In this document: piece after piece, positions 7,165 through 16,120 of the stretch
How the letters are laid out: each line of letters starts with the position of its first letter
Numbering within the stretch: the first letter of the stretch is position 1
DNA from: CAKZNE01 sp002695025
GTDB lineage: Bacteria > Bacteroidota > Bacteroidia > Flavobacteriales > Schleiferiaceae
Direction: 5' to 3'
NCBI GenBank assembly: GCA_913043285.1
Contig: CAJWML010000015.1
Location: 1-64,000 of the forward strand
DNA length: 64,000 nt
The notes under the pieces: generated by a model
What the model was told of the DNA's origin: nothing
What the model saw: only the letters and a program-made list of their open reading frames with translations
Database searches by the model: none
Translations under genes and position numbers: made by a program

Positions 7165-8244
7165 TTAGCGTCCTAATTGGTATAGCATCCTTCCGTGGTT
7201 TTGCAGGGCGTGCGCAAAACTTTTTTCACAGTTGTAGGGAATTCCATATTCCCGCGCTGTTTCAGCTACCAGCACGGATATTTTACGGTAATGTACGTGG
7301 CTGATGTTGGCAAACAGGTGATGCTCTATCTGGTAATTCAGACCTCCTATAAACCATGAAAAAATGGCGCTTTTGGGCGAGAAGTTGCAGGTGGTAAGCA
7401 TTTGGTGTACCGCCCATTCGTTCTCCAAACGTCCGTTCTCATCGGGTACCGGGTATTCCGAGCCGGGCATTACGTGGGCCGCCTGGAAAATAATGGACAG
7501 TATAAAACCACATACCAGGTGCATCAGTAAAAAGCCCACCACTACCAGCCAGGGCGAAAAAGGCACCAGCAGCATGGGTAACAACAGCATATACCCGAAG
7601 TAGAAAACCTTACCCCCGGCTATTTTAAAAAGACGGGTAATAAAGGCCTTACGCGAAGTAATGAGGTTCATCCTGCGGTAGCGTACCGCCCTTTTAAAAT
7701 CCGTATAAGCTACTTTGATCAACGTCATAAGGCTGTACAGGAACCAGGCGTAGATGAACTGGTGCTTATGGATGGGCTTTTTAGCGTCATGCGGTGAAAA
7801 GCGCAGCATAGGCGGGCCGATAATATCTTCATCCGCACCGTGGATGTTGGTGAAGGAATGGTGAAGCGTGTTATGTTGTATGCGCCAGATGGCAGCATCA
7901 CCCCCTAAAACATTCATAATGAGGCTTACCAGGTAATTGATGGTTTTATTGGGAGAAAATACCCCATGATTGGCATCGTGCATAACGTTTACTCCAATGC
8001 CCGTAAGGCCGAAGGCCATTAAGACCCACATCATCAAAAAAGTGCTTACGGAGGTAATGGCACCGGAGAGCATCAGGACAAAAGGGCCAAAGAAAAGCAG
8101 GAGCATAACGGCCGTCTTGATCATCAGCGGGATGCCGCCATAATTGGTGCGTCCGGCACTTTTTATATACTGGTTTACTTTTTTGTGAAGACTGGGGAAA
8201 AAATCACTTTGGGCGGAAGAAAACTTATACTGACTTTTGATCAT
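7165..8244 (-). CDS. Membrane fatty acid desaturase (acyl-CoA/acyl-lipid type)
   Basis: A 359-residue di-iron integral membrane enzyme that introduces a double bond into fatty acyl chains. From the ATG at 8244 the three histidine boxes are HDANH (about 89-93), HNTLHH (about 124-129) and QIEHH (about 306-310); the last with its Q is typical of front-end or linoleoyl-CoA-type desaturases. Hydrophobic segments lie near 45-65, 66-92, 200-225 and 228-255. Other in-frame starts exist at 8250 (ATG) and 8256 (GTG); the ATG at 8244 gives the usual short polar N-terminus. Membrane-fluidity adjustment in the cold would suit its place upstream of the helicase/cold-shock pair, but a 118-base gap separates them and cotranscription is not shown. 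Confidence 0.9.
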   Translation of the reverse strand: MIKSQYKFSSAQSDFFPSLHKKVNQYIKSAGRTNYGGIPLMIKTAVMLLLFFGPFVLMLSGAITSVSTFLMMWVLMAFGLTGIGVNVMHDANHGVFSPNKTINYLVSLIMNVLGGDAAIWRIQHNTLHHSFTNIHGADEDIIGPPMLRFSPHDAKKPIHKHQFIYAWFLYSLMTLIKVAYTDFKRAVRYRRMNLITSRKAFITRLFKIAGGKVFYFGYMLLLPMLLVPFSPWLVVVGFLLMHLVCGFILSIIFQAAHVMPGSEYPVPDENGRLENEWAVHQMLTTCNFSPKSAIFSWFIGGLNYQIEHHLFANISHVHYRKISVLVAETAREYGIPYNCEKSFAHALQNHGRMLYQLGR

Positions 8245-8551
8245 AGGCATATACACATACGTAACTTACCCTTTAAAGGGCAACCTGCTACTATTTTGAT
8301 TTATTAATTGTTGAATAAATTCAGCTATTTGTATCTAATACTTAGCTGAATCTTTATCGAAGAGAAAAGGGGGGTTAAGGCCATTTTCCCGCTAAGGAGA
8401 AGAAGCGGCAAAGGTAAGACTAATAATGGAACTTTTTGATTTTCAATCTAAATAAGTTGAAACCGCCTGAGGATCAGCATGGCCCATGGAAGGTGGGGAC
8501 CCCTTCAGCGCTCAAAAGATCCGGGCCGGTTGCTATGTTGTTGCGCTTGGC

Positions 8552-8579
8552 TTGGTACCTGTCAGAAATACTACTTTTG
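8552..8579 (+). promoter_or_regulatory. Bacteroidota-type promoter for the T9SS gene at 8602
   Basis: TACTTTTG (8572-8579) matches the -7 consensus TAnnTTTG exactly, with TTG at 8552-8554, 17 bases upstream (slightly short of the usual 19-21). Transcription would begin near 8586, just before the ATG at 8602. The rest of the 357-base gap 8245-8601 holds AT-rich leader of the desaturase and nothing else I recognise. Confidence 0.5.
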
Positions 8580-8601
8580 CCGTGAAAACCCTGATGAAGT
8601 C

Positions 8602-10932
8602 ATGAAGAACACCCAGCTTAGCCTTTTGTTTATTTCCCTTTCCGGTTTGCTTCACGCACAAAGCCTTTTGGATTATGTGCAAATGGAACAACGTATTTTC
8701 AACCCTCCCGGCAATGCGTATATCTACGATTTTGCCGTACATGACTCCGGGCAAATCTACACAGCCGGGAGTTTTTCTGGTTCTCCGGATGTAAATATGG
8801 CCAGTTGGCCTGCTTATACCATCACGGCCCAGGGCTCCACGGACGGTTTCCTGATAAAATATAACCTGGCGGGCAAGGTGGAGTGGGCTAAAACCCTGGG
8901 TAATTCAGCGGGAGATATGGAGAAGATGTACCAGGTAACGGTCAATGACAGTGGTCTTTATGTGCAATCTTATATGGAGAGTAACCAGCGTATGGGCCCG
9001 GATTCCATCCTTACCCAAAATCGCTATACCCGGGTGATCTCCCGTCTTGATTTTTCTGGAAATTATCTTTGGTCAAAGGCTTTTATTACGGATAAACATG
9101 CCTATGATTTTCCTACGGAACAGCCTTCTGACCGCCTGGAGATAGATGCACAGGGAAATGTATACATGCTGGCTGCTTTTGCTGATAGCATGGATGCTGA
9201 TCCCCATCCGTTGGCTAGCCATATTTTGCGTAAAAGCCTGGGCAACTACAATGTGGGTCTGGTAAAACTCAACGCTTCCGGAGATTTTCAATGGGCTTTT
9301 TCGTATCCCGGCAATGCAGACATGGAGGAAATGAGTATTGCCCCCGATGGAAGCATTTTTGTGAGCGGCATTTTTAACGGTTCTTTTGATGCAGATCCGG
9401 GAATAGGTGTTGCCACTCTGAATAACCAGGCTGTGGGTTTCAGCGTGTATGCCACCAAGCTATCCCCGGAAGGTAATTATCTGCATAGCGTGGCACTGGG
9501 GGATGCGGGCACTACACAACAGGAACTGATGGACCTGGCCGTAAACGGGCTGGGTGAATTGTTCCTGGCCGGCCGTTTCCAGGGGACGCTTAACCCCGGG
9601 GGAGTTGGTGGAACCGGTGTGATTTCAGACTCTATTGTCTTTTCGTATTTCTGTAAAATGGATACAGCCCTGAACGTTCAGTGGATAGAGAGTATGGGCG
9701 ATGTGCATATTCGCGATGTAAACACCGATAGCCAGGGGCGTCCTTACTGGTATGGTCATTTCCAGGGTGCTGTGGATGTAATATCTGGAACCGAACGTTT
9801 AAAAAGACAGAACAGCTCTCAAAGTATAGTATTGGTAAAAACCAATCGGGATGGCCACTACCGTGGCGATATGACCTTCCCTTCTTCCAGCACCACCCTT
9901 TCCTGGGGTGTAAACTTTGATTCAGTGGATAATATCTACCTGGGCGGTAATGCGGCTGCAAACTTTAACCCCTATTTTTACGGGAGTTGGAATGGCCTGG
10001 GGCGGAGTTCTTTTGTGCTGAAGTACGATACCTGCCAGACAATGCATAACATTCTGGCCGAAGGGCCCTTGCAAAGGCAACTATGTCAGGGAGACTCCCT
10101 GGAATTGCGCGTTCGCTTTCCCCATCAGCGGATTACCGGTCAGGACTGGGTGCTCTATCATAACAATAGGCTATTGGATAGCAATACCACAGGGAGTTTC
10201 TGGCTGTATCCATCTTCCAGTGGAAGTTATTATTTAGCCGGAAGGGGTACTTGTAACGGTGAGGATGATCGCCTGCACTATTTTGTTTACGTGGACTCCG
10301 TGTACGAGGAAATTAGGCGGGATACACTTTGTGCCGGTGCTTCCTATCAGTTCAGGGATGGTACTACCTGGGCCTTATCCCATGACACGCTTTATGAGCA
10401 GGTATACCAGAGCGCACAAGGCTGTGATAGTGTTTTCCGTACTGAACTCCGGGTAATGGATACCAGTGCTGCTATAATGATGAGTGACAGCGGACTGATA
10501 TCCGGGGTGGAGCGGGTGCGATACCAGTGGCTGGACTGCAATAACGGTATGCTGCCGGTGGCCGGTGCTACCCATAGGGAGTTCATCCCTGCCCAATCCG
10601 GGAGCTATGCCGTATATGTTTACGGAGGGGGCTGTGGTGATACATCGGCTTGTTATAACTGGAATATTGGCCTGGATGAATACCGGAGCCCTGGAGTGCA
10701 TGTATACCCCAACCCCGCTCGTGATCATTTTCAACTGTCTCTTTCCGGGGGTGCCCCGGTTGAAGTGTGCATCTATGACCTTCAGGGCAGGAAAGTAAGG
10801 GAATATCCCAGGGTGACCGAAGGGGAAAATATTTCCGTTACGGGATTGCCGGAAGGGGTTTATCTCTTGAAAATAAGCCGGGGCGGTTCATGGACGGTAA
10901 GCCAGCCTTGGGTGCTCAGGAGAGACCATTAA
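8602..10932 (+). CDS. T9SS type A sorting domain protein with beta-propeller repeats
   Basis: A 776-residue exported protein. The ATG at 8602 gives a clean signal peptide (LSLLFISLSGLLHA-Q); an in-frame extension to 8479 would put 41 polar, cysteine-rich residues ahead of it and would start upstream of the promoter, so it was rejected. Residues about 30-500 carry repeated blades of the type 'GDFQWAFSYPGNADMEEMS..GSIFVSGIFNG', resembling SBBP-type propeller repeats. Residues about 520-690 look like Ig-like modules with cysteines. The C-terminus is a T9SS sorting domain (VHVYPNPARDHFQLSL ... GLPEGVYLLKI). No enzyme motif is visible; an adhesin or surface-structural role is likely. Confidence 0.82.
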   Translation: MKNTQLSLLFISLSGLLHAQSLLDYVQMEQRIFNPPGNAYIYDFAVHDSGQIYTAGSFSGSPDVNMASWPAYTITAQGSTDGFLIKYNLAGKVEWAKTLGNSAGDMEKMYQVTVNDSGLYVQSYMESNQRMGPDSILTQNRYTRVISRLDFSGNYLWSKAFITDKHAYDFPTEQPSDRLEIDAQGNVYMLAAFADSMDADPHPLASHILRKSLGNYNVGLVKLNASGDFQWAFSYPGNADMEEMSIAPDGSIFVSGIFNGSFDADPGIGVATLNNQAVGFSVYATKLSPEGNYLHSVALGDAGTTQQELMDLAVNGLGELFLAGRFQGTLNPGGVGGTGVISDSIVFSYFCKMDTALNVQWIESMGDVHIRDVNTDSQGRPYWYGHFQGAVDVISGTERLKRQNSSQSIVLVKTNRDGHYRGDMTFPSSSTTLSWGVNFDSVDNIYLGGNAAANFNPYFYGSWNGLGRSSFVLKYDTCQTMHNILAEGPLQRQLCQGDSLELRVRFPHQRITGQDWVLYHNNRLLDSNTTGSFWLYPSSSGSYYLAGRGTCNGEDDRLHYFVYVDSVYEEIRRDTLCAGASYQFRDGTTWALSHDTLYEQVYQSAQGCDSVFRTELRVMDTSAAIMMSDSGLISGVERVRYQWLDCNNGMLPVAGATHREFIPAQSGSYAVYVYGGGCGDTSACYNWNIGLDEYRSPGVHVYPNPARDHFQLSLSGGAPVEVCIYDLQGRKVREYPRVTEGENISVTGLPEGVYLLKISRGGSWTVSQPWVLRRDH

Positions 10933-10961
10933 GCAGTATTCCAATACCGGTACCGGCATGT

Positions 10962-13616
10962 TTATCTTTTCACAATCCTTTTTGAGAAAGAGGTTTTCTT
11001 TCCACTTACCTGCACCATATAAGGCCCTACCGGCCATGATCGCATGTTCAGGCTTTCCTCCACCCGGGCGATCTTGGGCAACGGCTTTTGCAGCATAAGG
11101 GTACCGTTGGTGGCATATACTCTTAGCATCAGCTCTTCCTCACCGGGATGATCAAAGGAGAGCGTTGCATTGTTCCGGGCCGGGTTAGGGAAAATGTCCA
11201 TCCGCCTGACTTCCTGTTCGGCAAGGGAAATAGGGTTGAAACCGTCACTTTCAAACAAGCCGCGGCCGTGTGTGGCGGCAATCACCATATGGTCACTGTC
11301 CCGTATCTGGAGCATGTCCACCCGTACGTTGGCCAGCCCGCTGTTACCGGGGCTCCAGCTGGGTGAAGGCGAATCAAGGTCAGAGGTGCTCCATACCCCC
11401 ACCTCTGTGGCAAGGATCACTTCTGAACGGTTATTGGGGTTAAACAAGGCCCAGCGTACCGGCATATCGGGGAGGTCACCCTCCTTGCTGCTCCAGGTGG
11501 TTCCGCCATCCTCCGTATACCAAACGGAATTTACCCCGTAATTGCTGAGGGTAACCAACAGCTCATCCTCATCCGCGCCAAGCTCTATACAGGAAATATT
11601 CCCGGCCGGGAGCGCAGCACCAATGCTGGTAGCGGTGGGGGAATTCCCATCTGCATTTACCACCTTGAAAACATCCCCATTCTCGCAACCCACAAAAAGA
11701 GTAGTGCTGGTGGTGGTATAGGGTGAAACCCGCAGGTGTGAAGCCATGCTGACCATATTGGGTATGATGAAGCTATCCACAGGGTGTGCTCCGCTAACGT
11801 CTGTAATGCGGTTTACGCAGAAAGTATCCCTGGCAGAATACAGCACATCCATATTATCATCGTAATCGGCAGGGTTCACAAACCTCCCGGTACGGTCATA
11901 CTGCATTTGTCTCCGTCCGCCTCCGCCATTGGTGCGCCAGTACGCATTGTATACGTAAGACATGATCTGCACCTGGGGATTATTCTTGTTGATGAAGCAA
12001 TAAGCCCCGTCCCCGCCCTGCACTTCAACGGTAGGTCCTAAGCCGCTCACATTGAATTGCAGCGTGCCGTTGTCCTGCGCACCCGCCAGGGCATAATAGG
12101 AACCTGCATCGGGGTGCAGGGCACAGCCGTAAAACTGGGTAATATTCAGGTTTTTGGAATGGTGAAAAATAACGTCATTTTGTGCGGCCTGGGTGATGTT
12201 GGAGGTGTAAAATACGCCACCATCATTGCTAAAAAGGATCTCGTTGGAATTGCTGCCTTTAAAGATGATCTGGTGCTGATCAGCATGTACTTCGGAGCAG
12301 TTAAGGCCCGCCAGGTTATTGTTATTGCTCCATTTGGAGATCTGCTCCCAGTTGTTGCCACCATCGGTGGTCCGGAAAAGGTCTACCGCTCCTGCCAATA
12401 CGGTGTTTATATTGTTGGGATCTACCGCCAGGGCCATATCGTACCAGGCCTGGTTCCGTGAAAAATCATTATTGGGAATGCCGTTGTCTGCATCCTGGGG
12501 CTTGCCGAGGGTAACCCAGATCAAGCCGTTATTGATGGTACGCACGATCTCACCTACGCCATTACCAACTTCCGTCATGGCGTATACATAATTGGCATTT
12601 CCGGGAGCGCAGGCTATTTCTACTCTTTCACCGTCTGGAACCGTCCGCGCAATGATCCAGCTGAGGCCATCATCACTAAACAGTATACGGCCACCTCCGT
12701 GATCGTTTGCATCGGAAGAAGACTTGGCTGTACCCACCCACAGGCGGTTGTCAGCCGCAATTTCCAGGTCGGCCACGGCAAAGGTGATGGTATCCCCCGG
12801 CACCTTGGGCATTACCTGTGTCCAGGTGGCGCCACCATCCGTACTGCGTTGCAGTCCTATGTTGGGGGTGCCGTGTACCAGGCCCTGGTGCCGCTCTCCG
12901 TTGCAGCCGGCATAGATCACCCCGTTGCCATTCTCGTTGCGTACCACCAGGTCATTGATGAAATAAAAGTTTGCGGTAGAAGGGAGGTGGGTCCAGTTAA
13001 GGCCACCATCGGTACTTTTCCATATTCCGGCCCCACGGGTTCCGGAATAGGTCTGGAACCAGCCCTCCCCGGTGCTTGCGTAAAAGATGTTCGGATCGGT
13101 AGGATCATAGGCAATGCCGGTAATGGCCAGGTTGTCCCAAAAATCATCTACGGCAAACCAGGAGGAGTTGGGGTTGGTGATGTTGTTGTTATACCAGAGG
13201 CCACCCGTTACACTCCCGGCCCATACTTTATTGCCCGTGGGATCATTGGGGTCCATCATGATGGCGCGTACCCGTCCCCCCACATTATCAGGTCCGCGTT
13301 CCACCCAGGGTTGGGTGCTGCTTCCCGGTATCTTTTCCTTGTAGCGTGCCAGGCGTACCCGTTCGTAAATAGGAATAAGCTTTTCCGGGGTGGGCCGGCC
13401 CAAAGTGGGGTTCATAGTAGCCAGGTAATTCTGTTGCCAGGCCAGGTCAGGGCGGTCCGGTTTAAGGGTTTCTTCATGGTTTGTGTGAGCGGTAGGCTGG
13501 TTAAAAGGGTGCGCATTCAGGAAATGGGCATATTGGCGTTTAATGTCCGCTTGCTTCTGGCAGGCAAACAGCAGCAGGCAAAGTGCCAGGGTGAAATAAG
13601 CAGAGTTCTTTTTCAT
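10962..13616 (-). CDS. BNR/sortilin-type propeller protein with lipobox and T9SS sorting domain
   Basis: An 884-residue protein. From the ATG at 13616 the N-terminus is MKKNSAYFTLALCLLLFACQK, a lipoprotein-type signal with lipobox LFAC. An extension to 13670 would bury this signal. Residues about 90-780 contain many sortilin/BNR-like turns (GGLWYNNN, STDGGLNWT, STDGGATWT, TTDGGNNWEQ, YTEDGGTTWS), i.e. one or two large propellers, resembling the protein at 30146-34663. The C-terminus is a T9SS sorting domain (MDIFPNPARNNATLSF ... WPVGPYMVQV ... IVKR). Having both signals is unusual. The gene begins 2 bases after the stop of a second small lipoprotein gene, so the two form an operon. Confidence 0.83.
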   Translation of the reverse strand: MKKNSAYFTLALCLLLFACQKQADIKRQYAHFLNAHPFNQPTAHTNHEETLKPDRPDLAWQQNYLATMNPTLGRPTPEKLIPIYERVRLARYKEKIPGSSTQPWVERGPDNVGGRVRAIMMDPNDPTGNKVWAGSVTGGLWYNNNITNPNSSWFAVDDFWDNLAITGIAYDPTDPNIFYASTGEGWFQTYSGTRGAGIWKSTDGGLNWTHLPSTANFYFINDLVVRNENGNGVIYAGCNGERHQGLVHGTPNIGLQRSTDGGATWTQVMPKVPGDTITFAVADLEIAADNRLWVGTAKSSSDANDHGGGRILFSDDGLSWIIARTVPDGERVEIACAPGNANYVYAMTEVGNGVGEIVRTINNGLIWVTLGKPQDADNGIPNNDFSRNQAWYDMALAVDPNNINTVLAGAVDLFRTTDGGNNWEQISKWSNNNNLAGLNCSEVHADQHQIIFKGSNSNEILFSNDGGVFYTSNITQAAQNDVIFHHSKNLNITQFYGCALHPDAGSYYALAGAQDNGTLQFNVSGLGPTVEVQGGDGAYCFINKNNPQVQIMSYVYNAYWRTNGGGGRRQMQYDRTGRFVNPADYDDNMDVLYSARDTFCVNRITDVSGAHPVDSFIIPNMVSMASHLRVSPYTTTSTTLFVGCENGDVFKVVNADGNSPTATSIGAALPAGNISCIELGADEDELLVTLSNYGVNSVWYTEDGGTTWSSKEGDLPDMPVRWALFNPNNRSEVILATEVGVWSTSDLDSPSPSWSPGNSGLANVRVDMLQIRDSDHMVIAATHGRGLFESDGFNPISLAEQEVRRMDIFPNPARNNATLSFDHPGEEELMLRVYATNGTLMLQKPLPKIARVEESLNMRSWPVGPYMVQVSGKKTSFSKRIVKR

Positions 13617-13618
13617 AT

Positions 13619-14029
13619 TTATTCGGGTAAGTCCGGGTTTTCCAATTCTCGTATAGCAGGGTAGGACCATATCTCTCCTTTTACGGTTACGGTGGCACTG
13701 AATTTCCGGGCTTTGAATAAAGCCGGGTATTCATTGTCCGTCTCCCCCTGGTCCTCGGAGGGGTCAGACTGTTCCTGGAGATATACTTCGATAGCCTTGC
13801 CTTCCTTTACCAGGGTATACGGCACCAGCTGTTCATTCACCTTAACGGATAGGCCCTCTTCCTGTATAGCATGCGGAAGGGGAAGGTAAAAATAAAGGGC
13901 CCGGAAGCGCCCGGCCGGGATTACCTGTTGCTGGTAATACGCCTCGTTGGCCAGCTGTGGCACCTTGGAAATGCTGCGGCATGCGGAAAGCATGCATAGC
14001 AATGAAAGCAGAAATACAAGTCGGGTCAT
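13619..14029 (-). CDS. Small putative lipoprotein
   Basis: A 136-residue protein starting at the ATG at 14029: MTRLVFLLSLLCMLSACRS is a lipoprotein signal with lipobox LSAC (Cys17). The remainder has a YYQQQVIPAGRFRALYFYLP segment, an acidic stretch (SDPSEDQGETDNEYP) and beta-strand-like sequence; I recognise no domain. The in-frame extension to 14086 would add 19 residues before the signal and is unlikely. Its stop is 2 bases from the start of the BNR-repeat lipoprotein on the same strand, so the two products are probably made together and may interact at the envelope. The 169 bases between this gene and the phosphorelay operon hold nothing I recognise. Confidence 0.65.
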   Translation of the reverse strand: MTRLVFLLSLLCMLSACRSISKVPQLANEAYYQQQVIPAGRFRALYFYLPLPHAIQEEGLSVKVNEQLVPYTLVKEGKAIEVYLQEQSDPSEDQGETDNEYPALFKARKFSATVTVKGEIWSYPAIRELENPDLPE

Positions 14030-14198
14030 ATAGTAATATACGTATTCGAAGCCCGTCAAAGGACGGGGAATTAGTATACGTGGCACTTCCTGCCACCGAA
14101 ATCAAGCCAAAGCCCGCAAAAACTAAAAGGAACTGTGCATCTACCTTTTAGGGGCGGAAGTAGTATTTGGAGGGTGAGGATTCACCTGGCAAAGAATG

Positions 14199-15659
14199 CT
14201 ATGGTATCCCCGGAGAGGCATTGGTTTCCAAATCTTCAGCAATATTGGGCATTTTTTGTGCTTCACTGCTTTTCTTGACTACCTCACGGATAACAAGGTC
14301 CAGCTCACGGGCGGAGTGTTGGATGAAGCCCAGGATCTTCTTCAGCTCTTCGATATGGTAGTCTTCCATTTCCAGTAAGGTGATAAGCCCCATAATGCGG
14401 GAAAGCGGGGCTCGTACAACGTGAGATTGTATCCAGGCAATATCACGCAGTTTTTGGTTTTGATAGGCTATGTCCTGCAGCAGTTGCCGTGTTTTGGTAA
14501 AGTCCAGCATGGCTCCTACCGCCCGGGTGGCCTCTCCCTTATCATTACGGATGATATAGGCCCGGTCCACCACATAGGCGATGGAACCGTCTGCTTTATA
14601 GATGCGGTATTCTTCGTTGTAGTTCTTTTGTTTGGGGTCAGCGTATACGGCCTTCAGCTTTTTGGTTATTCTTTCCAGATCGTCTACATGCACCCTGGCG
14701 GACCAGAATTTACCACCGGGATTCTCCACCTTGGTGGAATGGCCCAGCAGGTCCTCAAAACCCTGGCCCAGGTAAAGCATGTCTGCCGGGATATCCCAGT
14801 CCCAGATGGCTTCATGGCTGGCCTTTAAGGCAATTTCAAAGCGTTCGTTGCTCAGTTGCAATTGGTGTTGATCCCTTCTTTGGCGGGTAACATCCTGGGC
14901 AGCTGCTTCCAGTTTATCCGGCAACCCCCTGGCGTTGTATAGCACCGAAATATGGGAGCGTACCCATTTGATATTTCCCATAGGCGTTAATATCTGGTGT
15001 TCAAAATCCAGGTGTGCCTGTTCCCGGTAAATGGGGTTATCGCGTTTAAAGAGGTTAGCGGTATCCTTTTCCATGAAAGTTTGTCGTACGGTGTCTATGG
15101 AGGGGTGAAAGGAATTGGCGTCTGCCTCCCAGATGTTAAACACTTCTTTGGACCACTGTATTTCCTTCTTTTCAAAATCATAATTCCAGTAACCGATGCG
15201 GGCCAGCCGCTGAGCGGTTTTTACCTGACGGAAGGCAGCTTTCAAACGTTCTTCGGACTCTCTTTTTTCCAGGATCTCCTGCTTTTCGCGAAAGGCCCGG
15301 AGAACGGCTGTTGGAAGGTAGTACAGCCGGCTCTTGGTAATAAAATCCGTAGCCCCGGCCTGTATGCTCCGCACCGCATTTTCTTCTCCAATGGTGCCTG
15401 TAACAAATATAAAAGGTGTAAGGCTATCCATTTCGCGGAGTATCTCCAGGGCTTTCATGCCGTTAAAAGAGGGCATATCGTAATCGGAAAGGATCACATC
15501 AGGTTCGAAGGTCTGAAGCAGGTGGATGTACTCATCACGTTTGTCCGTAACCCTGTACAGGCATTCGCCTTTGAGGTTTTCATTAAGGCATGCCCTTATA
15601 AGGTCAGCATCCGTCTTGTCATCTTCCAGCAAAAGTATCTTCCAGCGTTGAGGGTGCAT
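14199..15659 (-). CDS. Receiver-PAS-PAS protein with a histidine-kinase dimerisation motif but no ATPase domain
   Basis: A 486-residue protein (ATG at 15659; a TTG at 15677 overlapping the previous stop by 4 bases is an alternative). Domains: receiver at about 5-120 with acidic pocket LLEDD, phosphoacceptor Asp59 (ILSDYDMP) and conserved Lys (ITKSRL); a PAS/PAC region at about 150-260 (IGYWNYD ... VTRQRR); a second PAS at about 275-390 (AIWDWDI ... LDFTKTRQ); and a DHp-like helix with IQSHVVRAPLSRI, where His413 sits at the usual phosphorylated position. The protein ends about 70 residues later. No N, G1, F or G2 box is present, so it cannot bind ATP in the normal way. Third gene of the operon with a response regulator and a complete kinase. 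Confidence 0.85.
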   Translation of the reverse strand: MHPQRWKILLLEDDKTDADLIRACLNENLKGECLYRVTDKRDEYIHLLQTFEPDVILSDYDMPSFNGMKALEILREMDSLTPFIFVTGTIGEENAVRSIQAGATDFITKSRLYYLPTAVLRAFREKQEILEKRESEERLKAAFRQVKTAQRLARIGYWNYDFEKKEIQWSKEVFNIWEADANSFHPSIDTVRQTFMEKDTANLFKRDNPIYREQAHLDFEHQILTPMGNIKWVRSHISVLYNARGLPDKLEAAAQDVTRQRRDQHQLQLSNERFEIALKASHEAIWDWDIPADMLYLGQGFEDLLGHSTKVENPGGKFWSARVHVDDLERITKKLKAVYADPKQKNYNEEYRIYKADGSIAYVVDRAYIIRNDKGEATRAVGAMLDFTKTRQLLQDIAYQNQKLRDIAWIQSHVVRAPLSRIMGLITLLEMEDYHIEELKKILGFIQHSARELDLVIREVVKKSSEAQKMPNIAEDLETNASPGIP

Positions 15660-15673
15660 AGTTTCATTTTGTT

Positions 15674-16120
15674 TCAAGGTGTAAGGTTTATAACGGCCCA
15701 GTACATGCCTATTTCCTTAATACATGCCATGAACTTATCAAACTCCACCGGTTTTACAATGTAGCTGTTTACACCCAGCTTATAACTTTGGATCAGGTCT
15801 TTTTCCTCCCTTGAAGAAGTGAGTACCACCACCGGTATGTGACGCGTACTTTCCTCGGCCCGTATCCTCCTGAGAACTTCCAGGCCATCTATTTTGGGCA
15901 TCTTCAGGTCCAGGAGTATTACTTTGGGATTCTGGGGGGTGTCCTGGTCGGAATGTTCACCTTTTCCCATAAGAAAATCCAGGGCCTCACTACCGTCCCT
16001 TAACCAGGTAACATGGTTGGCCAGCTTATTTTCTTCCAGGGCCAGCATAGTCAGTTCGGCATCGTGTTTATTGTCTTCCACCAGCAATATTTCCACGAAA
16101 TTTTTCCGGTTATTTTTCAT
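15674..16120 (-). CDS. Single-domain response regulator (Rcp1-like)
   Basis: A 148-residue stand-alone receiver. The acidic pair is in LLVEDN (about 14-17), the phosphoacceptor is Asp71 (VILLDLKMP), the conserved Thr/Ser is in VVVLTSS and the Lys in YIVKPVEF. There is no output domain. The loop with GKGEHSDQDTPQNP before the phosphorylation site is typical of the Rcp1 group that works with PAS- or phytochrome-type kinases. The ATG at 16120 lies inside the end of the kinase gene (11-base overlap), which points to translational coupling; the upstream in-frame extension to 16312 lies in kinase coding sequence and is an artefact. It probably relays phosphate between the kinase and the receiver-PAS protein. 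Confidence 0.92.
   Translation of the reverse strand: MKNNRKNFVEILLVEDNKHDAELTMLALEENKLANHVTWLRDGSEALDFLMGKGEHSDQDTPQNPKVILLDLKMPKIDGLEVLRRIRAEESTRHIPVVVLTSSREEKDLIQSYKLGVNSYIVKPVEFDKFMACIKEIGMYWAVINLTP

Noticed and set aside
8479..8601. N-terminal extension of the T9SS propeller protein
   Set aside because: It would hide the signal peptide, and the best promoter lies inside it.
12699..13664. A 321-codon plus-strand frame opposite the BNR lipoprotein gene
   Set aside because: Antisense shadow of a gene with a signal sequence and complete domains; no domain or plausible start on the plus strand.
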